DNA of 18,732 nucleotides from Saccoglossus kowalevskii (taxonomy: Eukaryota > Hemichordata > Enteropneusta > Harrimaniidae), in NCBI RefSeq assembly GCF_000003605.2, contig NW_003121912.1, positions 433,283-452,014 of the forward strand, in the 5' to 3' direction. The notes below the pieces were generated by a model that was not told the origin of the DNA, searched no databases, and saw only the letters and a program-made list of their open reading frames with translations. A program made the translations under genes and the position numbers. Shown here one piece after another: positions 1 to 8,429 of the stretch. Numbering within the stretch: the stretch's first letter is position 1; the number at the start of each line of letters is the position of its first letter.

Positions 1-859
1 ATCACTGTGTCTAATCTAATATGTCAACTGGTGACCACCATGTATGAATACGTCACTGTGTATAATCTAATATGTCAACTGGTGACCAACATGTATGTAT
101 ACGTCACTGTGTCCAATCTAATATGTTAACTGGTGACCACCATGTATGTATACGTCACTGCGTCCAATCTAATATGTCAACTGGTGACTACCATGTATGA
201 ATACGTTACTGTGTCCAATCTATTATGTCAACTGGTGTCCACCATGTATATATCCGTCACTGTGTCTAATCTAATATGTCAACTGGTGACCAACATGTAT
301 GTATACGTCACTGTGTCCAATCTAATATGTTAACTGGTGACCACCATGTATGTATACGTCACTGCGTCCAATCTAATATGTAAATTTGTGTTCACCATGT
401 ATGTATACATCACTGTGTCTAATCTAATATGTCAACTTGTGACAACCATGTATGAATACGTTACTGTGTCCAATCTAATATGTCAACTGGTGACCACCAT
501 GTATGTATACATCACTGTGTCCTATCTAATATGTCAACTGATGACCACCATGTATGTATACATCAGTGTTTCAAAACTAATATGCCAACTAGTGACCACC
601 ATGTATGTATACGTCACTGTGTCTAATCTAATATATCAACTGGTGACCACCATGTATGTATACGTCACTGTGTCTAATCTAATATATCAACTGGTGACCA
701 CCATGTATGAATACGTCACGGTGTCTAATCTAATATGTCAACTGGTGACCACCATGTGTATATGCGTCACTGTGTCTAATCTAATATGTCAACTGGTGTC
801 CACCATGTATGTATACGTCACTGTGTCCAATCTAATATGTTAACTCGTGTCCACCGTGT
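1..859. repeat. 51-bp tandem minisatellite array (left end truncated by the window)
   Basis: About 16.8 copies of a 51-bp unit fill this stretch; each carries a variant of the core 'TCTAATATGTCAACTGG' followed by 'TGACCACCATGTATG'. The period is fixed by in-phase recurrences: TAA triplets at 127, 331 and 841 are spaced 204 (4 x 51) and 510 (10 x 51). Units differ by scattered substitutions with no length change. Because 51 is a multiple of 3, one forward frame stays open over many units, giving a 17-residue repeated peptide (TTMYVYVTVSNLICQLV) broken only at those three stops. Positions 63-177 and 267-381 are identical (115 bp at a 204-bp offset), so there is a higher-order four-unit period as well. 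The array decays after about 859. I read it as satellite-like DNA, not a gene: stops interrupt the frame, its apparent starts are GTG, and differences between units often change the residue. Confidence 0.95.
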
Positions 860-2348
860 TAAAATAACGATGATGCTTAATAACTTTATTCTGTGAATGG
901 GGAAAGTCGCCGAGCGAGATTTTATTCGGTCATAAAGGTCTCAGATGTACTATCTTGTTAAAGTATGTATTGCCTCGCCCTGGCAGTATTCCCAGAAAAC
1001 GTAACACAGAGGGCGATATAACATATGACAGTACATATCGGGTCATGAATATCGCGTAATTAACATTGTTGTTAAATTGGTGAATCGGTCTGTTTACTCG
1101 ATTCAATGCACAGCTGTGCTCTACCACGTCTGTTAGAGTTGTCGCATCAAATATTGCTAAATGCTAAGATTTTTGTGCAGTTTCCTGCTTTTGTCATCGT
1201 CATATCTGTGTTGGTGCAAAACGTTTTGTGCATATCATACTACTCATAAGTACTCGTCTGTTAATTATTGCTTAACACATTACATGTCTTTGTATGCTAC
1301 ACTTTATCAAAATTACCGACTGTGCTCTGCTCTATTTTCCCTATGCAACAATAGCACCTAACAACAAAATATGATAGCAGACCGAACCTCATTATTCAAT
1401 GCATTGCAGTGAAGTGCAGTTTTGCTGCCTGTCAGCTTGCTGAATATATCCGCACTCAATTATGCTAGTTCGTATTCATTGAATGGGATGTAATATATTT
1501 ACATTGTTGTTGTATTGAATACATAGTATGAATAACTTTTTATCCCCATGGAGTATTTACCGCCTAGAAATGTCAGCAACTTTAAACGATATTGGGTATA
1601 TATAATTAATGGGGAGACCTGGTCCACTCATTAAATTTGTTAAAATGCTCTTTAAATATCTTGGAACACGTTTCTCGAATTCTGAAACCTATTATGTATT
1701 CTAGTGTGTTATAACTGATGTAGCCTCGTTTCCTGATATTCCCTAGAGAAATGACTAGTGGAAATCCTGGTCAAGATAGGTCGATTACATCAGTTTCTTC
1801 CTTTCAAATTCTCTGTTTTATTTGTTTAGAATTGAGTAGTGCAACTGGTCCGTGAAATGCCTGTAGAGTAGGTAAACTCAGATGAGAATAGAGAACTACT
1901 CATAAATCGAAATGAAATTAACCGTTGTTAAGGCCATGTCGCTTCAGTTTCTTGTCAGGCATCTCTAGGGTGCCCACCCTTGCCCAAACAAGCCGGTCTT
2001 TTCATCAGGCATGTACATGTTGTAGCTCGAGGCGTGAATTCTCGTGTTACGGCACATACATCAGTCTGTGAGCGAGTCCCGGCTTTGTTATGTGCCACCC
2101 ACGACATTTACGAACAACACACCACTTTGTATCGATATTTAAAATTGCATAATTATGTTTGCTTGGTTGCTTCTGTTTGTGTGCACCTGATAGATTTCAT
2201 TGGAAATGAACGCCATGTTCAGCTTTCGGTATATGAAATTACATCTTCACTGTACACGTCTTTGTTCCGAGCTAATACTCCCTTCCAGCTGTATTGTTCA
2301 TATTACAATGATAAGGCTATCTGCGGGGTGAACTTGTAATTCAACTCA
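860..2348. other. Non-coding AT-rich stretch
   Basis: No convincing gene is visible. The longest forward open frame (about 1932-2339) contains no ATG at all and matches nothing I recognise, so I do not call it. No tRNA-like arms and no terminal inverted repeats were seen. Confidence 0.6.
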
Positions 2349-2585
2349 TCAAAAACCCTCTGTGTGAGTTTGCAGTCTCAGTTTTTTTTTTAAAACAAAT
2401 GCGTGGTTCGGAGCAGTCATTACTATTTGCGCTTCTGCATTCTCTCTGTATAGAATGTCGCCATTTTCCTTTCGGTCAATATTTGTAAAAAAAAAATTCA
2501 AACTTTTGATGTATGAAAGAACCTTCAGTAAACAAGACGCATCCGTTGAGTTGTCAACGGTAGGTCTTTCATTGAGCACGTTCAT
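2349..2585 (-). CDS. Unrecognised small open frame, 78 aa, doubtful
   Basis: On the minus strand an ATG at 2585 (purine at -3) opens a 78-residue frame ending at 2349; the frame is open back to about 2621. Codons lean towards purine-first, pyrimidine-last, which is compatible with coding, and the product is mixed in composition with no signal peptide or membrane helix. It matches no family I know. It has no clear poly(A) signal just downstream and no conserved motif. Several chance frames of this length are expected in 18 kb of AT-rich DNA, so it may well be noise. It could alternatively be an exon of an unseen minus-strand gene. Confidence 0.15.
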   Translation of the reverse strand: MNVLNERPTVDNSTDASCLLKVLSYIKSLNFFFTNIDRKENGDILYRENAEAQIVMTAPNHAFVLKKKLRLQTHTEGF

Positions 2586-2621
2586 CACGCTGTAGAACGT
2601 ACATACAGACTCAGCTGTCAG

Positions 2622-5600
2622 TCAACGACTCCCAGAGAAGATGCAATGTATCCGATTCAATGAAAAGTAAATCTGTAGTTGAGTTTTAAGTTGTTAAATT
2701 ACAAATGCAATAATGAAGATTGATGACAATGTTTTTCAGCACAGTTTTCTATAAGGTAATTAAGTAAAAGTTCAGTCAAATTAACATAAGTGGGCTTCTG
2801 CTCCTGTGATTCATCAGAAAATAAGACATATAGTAAACCAATATTTATGATTGTTTAATTTAGTTTAATACACATACTCGTTTTCCCAAAATACAAATTA
2901 TCTGGTAAAATTGGGGGCATCTTGTTTTGTCTTAAATATGGCGTCCATTACAAAAGTAAATTTACACCAAGAAGATTCAGAACATACGAAGGTGCCCCAT
3001 GGTAGTGTTTATTATAACCCTATTTTGTTAATAGCGTCATCCGCAAGTGGCGAATAGTTACCATAAAATGTGGTGGTTTGTAATTTCTTTCCTCCAAATA
3101 TATTGAAAAATACAATGCACCATGTAAGTGGGTAACCTACTGCATCTGACGAAGCTATATTCTAATTGGAGGTAACTCTACATTTTAACTGTCTTGGTGA
3201 CATTATTTGCATATTTATTAACTCAGCGCATTTAATGCCTGATGTGCATTTACCCATCCCATGTTGTTGATGTTCATTGATTGTTTTGATCTTGGGGAGA
3301 CAGTTTAGTTATTCAAATATTCTTACAAAAGTAACTTAGTATCTCTAACTCTCCCTCATTGACCCAGCTAATGAATAATTGCATATCCGACATTAGTTAC
3401 ATATTATTTGAAATGTCATTACGATTTTTTCAAACTGCATATGAACCATATCTCACAAAGAAATTAATTTCATTTGCTTGATTACAATAAAAATTGAAAC
3501 AAAATATCACTTAATAAAACCACACAAACTGTGTCCTTTGATTATATCGTTCAGTCTAGGGGTCTGACTGCTTCCATTTGGCATAACTGCTTCAAACTAT
3601 AGGTTTCAAGTCACATGCTCCAATTACACAAATGTTAAACGTTGTCCGATTTATTTTGGACGATAGATACATAAATGGTTGTTATGCAAAACAAAGAAAT
3701 ATACAATAGAATTGGTTTGATGTTGACATGGCAATCGTGGTACCATTCAGTCACATAATCCTTCCCCAAAGTTTTTGAAAATGTTAATAGGTATCGAATA
3801 TACTCACTGACCGCATTTCTTTGTCAAGATTTTGTTTCTCATCACGCTCTCTTTCAACATCAAAATATACCTTTCTCGATAACAAACATCTTTTATTTAA
3901 GCTATTCTCGTAGGTATTTACATTGTGCTTGATCGCTCCCGAAAGCCACCGATCGATATGTCTTTGTTCTCATTTGAGATATCACCCAAGGTGTTAACGC
4001 ACACGTGTTACTTTGGACCCAAGACATGTTACTTGGGTAATCCCGTTGACCTGATTAGTTTCATGATCTTATAGTAATTGTGTGTTTGACAGCACGCTGT
4101 CTCATTCTTCTGATATGTGAACCAGGTCAACTTATTGGTTGGCTGATAAAAGTTTGCACCATTTCTAGTTGAATTTGATATTAAAACATTACTGTTTTAT
4201 GTTCTTGAAGAAATATTTTTTCTTTCAGTTTGTCTTTCGGGGTTGCCTAAATTTTAAAATGTGATGTTCTTTTCAAATCACCATTTGCAAGTCATGATTA
4301 TGATTAATTCGAAATATTAAAACTATTATCAAAATAATATGGCATAACACCTCCGTTGTGTTAATATGAATGGCTTCACGTGCAGCTTATTGTATAATTG
4401 TAGTTAAATTTAGACAGACAGTTTCATATAATATCTCATTCTTGCCATCATTTGTCGTGTATAAACAAAAAAGGAGTCATGTTTCAATTATCATTGTCTT
4501 GTCATTCACAGTTTTGAGTTGTACCATACGGAGGGAGGTTTATACTATATTTATTTTTTTAAATTTCAAATGGCAGTAACAATATTTTGTGACAAAATCT
4601 GTCTATAATAAATTATTTTAGTACAGTTTTAGGCGACAGTACGACGCTCTTTCACTAGCAGTTTTTTGTTAGAAAAATAAAATGACAATTGGCCACAATA
4701 AAAACACATTTCGAAAAGAAAAACTGTTTTTATAAGTGCCTTGTATATGAGACACGGTATCATTGTGTGACACCGAGTAAATATTACGATCCTGAGATAT
4801 ACTCGTAGGCAACCGTGACCATCGCAAAATAGTTTATGCTGTACAACTACTTAATCCAAACGATTTGTATAGCGAACTCATATATTTTGATTCCACTTTC
4901 ATCATCCTTATTACAACCTGAAATATCACAGCTGTCAAAAATAGTTTTCTGAGTGAAGCCATGCAATTAAATACACTAATTAAATAGCGCTGACCTCTAA
5001 TTTAAGCATTAATTATTCTAGATGCTATTATAGTATGTATATATAACATGTTACATCACACATTACCAACACGTGGAATTGTGATTACTTCCGGGTTGTG
5101 GATAGTACTAATTCAATTTTATATATTCACTGGACACGTGTCAAACGATGTCTTCTGAACTTATGTGTTACGTTGTCGCATAATGAGGTACATATCTCCA
5201 GGATTTCTCAGAATAACAAACAAATACAACAAGACATTTTTTAAGTTCTTTCAAAACAACTTTTTCCCACAATGCGTTCTATAGATCGTTATTAATGTAA
5301 AATAATTTGAATGGAGTAATTGCATAATGTTTCTATTTTCTTAAATAAATATTATAATTCTGCTGCCAATGGTACAACATTAATGCCATATATGAACTTG
5401 ACCTTTGTCTAATTTCCAATATATGACGATTTACTCTAATGAGGACTAATTGGACTGGTTATGAGGTGACTGATAACACCTGGCACCATCGTAAATGGCA
5501 ATTCATTGATGTCCTCCTGAATATTTATAGATATCTACCATATACAATCATGATAGAGGTGTAAATTCAATCTTCTCTAGTTCAAAGATTCTAGAATGAT

Positions 5601-6008
5601 CGATGTTTGGTTAGGCGCTCCTACAATGAACTAACATTTGGGGGAAACCTAATGACAATCTAATAAATGTATGATGCAAAATTTACGAATAATGAAGATA
5701 TGGAAATACTGTAAATGTTGTCATTCACCAAAAATGTAAATATCTTTAAATTATGTTTCAAATATATTATTGATTAATACGGTGTTTGACCGTGTAAAAA
5801 ATGCCGTTTCGAATGACGTAATCGACCATAACTTATTCATGTACTAATTGGTTCTTGTATATTCCAATTGTGCAACATTACAATTTGTAACACGTGTTGT
5901 CAACGATTGTTTCAATAATTCAAATTGTTAGCGTGGTCACGCCAATCAAAACATTCAACTGCATTTACATATTCAAATCTATGAATATGGAATTCAGTCA
6001 GTCGTTCT
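2622..6008. other. Long non-coding AT-rich stretch
   Basis: No supported gene. Many stops occur in all frames. It holds scattered homopolymer runs and three copies of the palindrome ACACGTGT (4001, 5134, 5890), plus the small hairpin listed separately. I see no transposon ends and no RNA gene. Confidence 0.6.
4017..4038. repeat. Small perfect inverted repeat (7-bp arms, 8-bp loop)
   Basis: ACCCAAG at 4017-4023 is mirrored by CTTGGGT at 4032-4038. It lies just after an ACACGTGT palindrome. It is probably incidental, or a protein-binding palindrome; nothing nearby suggests a transcript terminator. Confidence 0.4.
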
Positions 6009-6527
6009 TTAATCATCAACCAGCACGTTTTTTTTTGCAAAAAGTATATACCGGTCATACTTTAATCGCGGGCACATGTTTTGGCCATTAGTGAAGACAT
6101 CTAGTGATGTTACAACGCATATCCAATCACAATATATACGCATACTAGCACTGCGGTGGTGAGATACAGTGCGGCTGCGCTTGAATTGATTTGTGTGCTT
6201 GATGGATTTGGAATACCACGAAGAATAGTTCACACGGGTTCCGAGGTAACCAAGTCCCACGGGGTGCTCGAAACTAGCTTTTATTGATACAGACATACAT
6301 TTGTCGCATTAAATAACCAAACGAGGACAGACAAACATTCCTATTTCGGATGCTTTACGGCTAATGTTTGTACGACCTCTTGTGACAATAACTCTCAAAA
6401 TATTTAAAATGCACCATCGTGTCCCACCCTTCAGTGTATACTGCATTGTGTCACCTATGACCTTCTCCCATTCACTCCTGTAAACGGGCATTTCATCAAT
6501 ATGTTGGCCATGCGGTGACAGGCGTGA
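6009..6527 (-). pseudogene. Minus-strand open tract with one internal stop; possible decayed coding sequence
   Basis: Read on the minus strand, one frame stays open from 6527 to 6009 (about 173 codons) except for a single TAA at 6309-6311. The upstream part has an ATG at 6491 with purine at -3 (60 codons) and the downstream part an ATG at 6296 (95 codons). Codon composition looks coding-like in both parts, and the tract is less AT-rich than its flanks. I recognise no domain, signal peptide or catalytic motif. It could be an old gene or transposon fragment with one nonsense change, two chance frames side by side, or an exon in an unseen gene. A rough estimate from local base composition does not make it a very rare chance event, so confidence is low. 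Confidence 0.2.
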
Positions 6528-6665
6528 TTATTCCCCTTCAATGCCCGACGTCTTCAAGCATTTGACTATTCGGTATGTAACCTTCACTAGAAGTGCTGAT
6601 CGGTTATTTTTAACGGTGTTATAATGTTACGCGTTATAGGCTCGTGTTGAACTTAATTCTTAAAG

Positions 6666-6683
6666 TGTTGTTGTTGTCGTCGT

Positions 6684-6726
<43 letters not shown>

Positions 6727-6747
6727 GAGGTTGTTGCTATTGTTGTT
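6666..6747. repeat. (TTG)n trinucleotide microsatellite
   Basis: A pure run of 14 TTG units occupies 6686-6727, flanked on both sides by imperfect TTG/TCG units. No open frame uses it, so it is ordinary non-coding microsatellite DNA and likely length-polymorphic. Confidence 0.95.
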
Positions 6748-7260
6748 TACTTAAGTTCACTGTGTGGTGGCGATTGGACAGTCGCTCATTAGATGATCAT
6801 TGGATAATCTTATATAATTGTAAAAATTGGTAAATGAGATCAACAGGTACCCTAGATGGGCCTACCTTATCGATATAAAACGGAACATTTAACTCAGATT
6901 ACGGGGGTTTTACCTCTCAAACTCGTTCCATTTATACTCTGCTTGAATCATGTGAGCCAGTCGACGTTTCATACCATTCAGTAAAAATAAGGATATTATA
7001 TTTTTACTTCTCTTTTGTTACAGAAAGGACATTTCCCTGCTTCACTAACATCGGAAGTAACTTGGAAAGCTACAAGTTTCCGTTTTAATACATTAGCACC
7101 AAGGTGAAACGGCAGATGTTCTGATATTTTTTTCACTATAACCAATACGCACTAGTACACTGATCTAATGTTAAATCATTGAAAACGGAGAGATTACTAC
7201 CAACGGTTCAACTAATGAAGGAATGTTGTCGCTGATGCACTTCAAAGTTACCGGCTAGTC
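6748..7260. other. Non-coding stretch upstream of the receptor gene
   Basis: No open frame, RNA or repeat that I can support. It leads into the donor-like site at 7264. Confidence 0.5.
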
Positions 7261-7263
7261 TAG

Positions 7264-7269
7264 GTGAGT
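7264..7269 (+). other. Strong splice-donor-like site GTGAGT
   Basis: The context CTAG|GTGAGTA is close to the metazoan donor consensus. A good acceptor-like tract, pyrimidine-rich and ending TTCGCAG, lies at 7398, so 7264-7398 could be a short leader intron of the receptor gene. This is inference only, with no transcript evidence. Confidence 0.25.
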
Positions 7270-7418
7270 AACACTGTTTTCTACAGCTACAAATACACAG
7301 CTGCGGCGGGACATGACCTAGAATAATTAATCCTACAGCCTCCATTTTAACATTGGAATGGAATTGTCTGCATAGACTTCTCTTTCAATTATTCGCAGTT
7401 CTGCCTCGCCCAGACGAG

Positions 7419-7453
7419 TATATACCGGGCTTTGTCGGCGCGTCTCTCATAGT
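7419..7453 (+). promoter_or_regulatory. Candidate TATA/initiator core promoter for the receptor gene
   Basis: TATATA at 7419-7424 lies in a locally GC/CpG-richer patch. An initiator-like TCATAGT occurs at 7447-7453, with the predicted +1 A at 7449, 30 nt after the first T of the TATA box, which is the canonical spacing. It is about 1 kb upstream of the receptor ATG on the same strand. A leader starting here would need splicing (donor at 7768) to avoid many upstream ATGs. TATA-like strings are common in AT-rich DNA, so this stays a candidate. Confidence 0.3.
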
Positions 7454-7767
7454 GACTGGTCTATAACAAACAGTCGTGTTTTTTTATACTTGGTGTCAGT
7501 CGGGTCACATGTGGATAATACCTCGCATTCTGCTACTGTGGCGCGAACTGCATATCACTCGTTAAAAAATCTCGTGCTGTTGTCGCGGGGGGGTTACGTT
7601 GATGTTGTTCTGCTAGAACTATTCTGCTTGCCACTATGATGTAATCTTTAGGGAGGAATCAAGTTAATTGACATCGGTATTTGTATGTCATTGAGAATTC
7701 ACAAAACGCTGGGACGAGGCTGTTATAACCCTGCCGCTAATAATTGTGCATGTAGTTGTGTTCCATG

Positions 7768-7773
7768 GTGAGT
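7768..7773 (+). other. Strong splice-donor-like site GTGAGT in the putative 5' leader
   Basis: The context CATG|GTGAGTG is close to consensus. Acceptor-like sites follow at 7996 (ACTTCGCAG) and 8258 (GTTTTGCAG). A leader intron of 7768-7996 or 7768-8258 would bring a 5' untranslated exon close to the receptor start codon. Confidence 0.3.
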
Positions 7774-8250
7774 GCATCGGTTGACATGCGTTATTTAGTA
7801 CTTCCAGTACGGAGTACCCTACTCATGCGAAGTCTGGCGTGCTCATGCACGGGTCAGTTGGGTAACAGCTTGCATATTCCGTACTAATGTATTGGAGACA
7901 GTTATTCGATATTGGATCATGTTTAACCAGTATTCTCGTGTATAAGATTACATGGTATACCGAAACATGTTGATACAGTTCTATTTTACTTCGCAGGTAC
8001 TGATATCAAGAAGACCTAGGTTTATAGGGACCACTTAAGACAGGGATTCCTGTGTATACATACTTCGCATACATGCTGCATAATTGACACCATCCAGTCA
8101 AATTAACTTGTTGTACAAGTTCAAGAGTCAACACCGACCGCATTTGACATAACAGAATCTGTTTATTCGGTGAGGCCAACGACCAGCAACTAGCGTTGTC
8201 TACTTCACTGATCCGCCATTATATATGAATACTACGTTTAGTAATTAATG

Positions 8251-8258
8251 TTTTGCAG
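8251..8258 (+). other. Candidate splice acceptor before the receptor coding exon
   Basis: TTTTGCAG preceded by TAAT-rich sequence resembles a branch point plus 3' splice site. An exon starting at 8259 would give about 171 nt of 5' untranslated sequence before the ATG at 8430. The alternative acceptor at 7996 is similar in quality. Confidence 0.3.
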
Positions 8259-8276
8259 CACCTCGGGACGCAGTGG

Positions 8277-8345
8277 ATGTTTTATGTGGGCGACAAATGC
8301 AGATCGTTGGCTTTCGTCGCATGTGAGGGAGTAGTAAAAGAATGA
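8277..8345 (+). other. Upstream open reading frame (22 codons) in the putative receptor 5' leader
   Basis: An ATG at 8277 opens 22 codons ending at TGA 8343-8345, 84 nt before the receptor ATG. If the leader starts at or before 8259 this would be translated first and could reduce receptor translation. If transcription starts further downstream it is irrelevant. Confidence 0.25.
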
Positions 8346-8429
8346 ATTAGTTAATTGAATGATTGAGCGATCGATAGATTGAAACTTTTCGACTCTAGTG
8401 CCACATATATCGTTATTTCAACTCTTAAT

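Noticed and set aside
337-843. 168-codon open frame over the minisatellite as a repeat-protein gene
   Set aside because: It begins at a GTG inside the repeat, is bounded by stops that recur in the same unit position, and exists because the unit length is a multiple of three.
1980-2339. 119-codon forward open frame
   Set aside because: It contains no ATG (its apparent start is TTG), has no recognisable motif, and no good splice signals define it as an exon.
6225-6275. tRNA-like or box-B-like GC-rich patch
   Set aside because: I could not fold it into a cloverleaf and it lacks the conserved T-loop sequence.
8379-8429. Seventeen extra residues before Met18 of the receptor
   Set aside because: They would need a TTG start. 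The ATG at 8430 has a strong animal start context and leads directly into a signal peptide.
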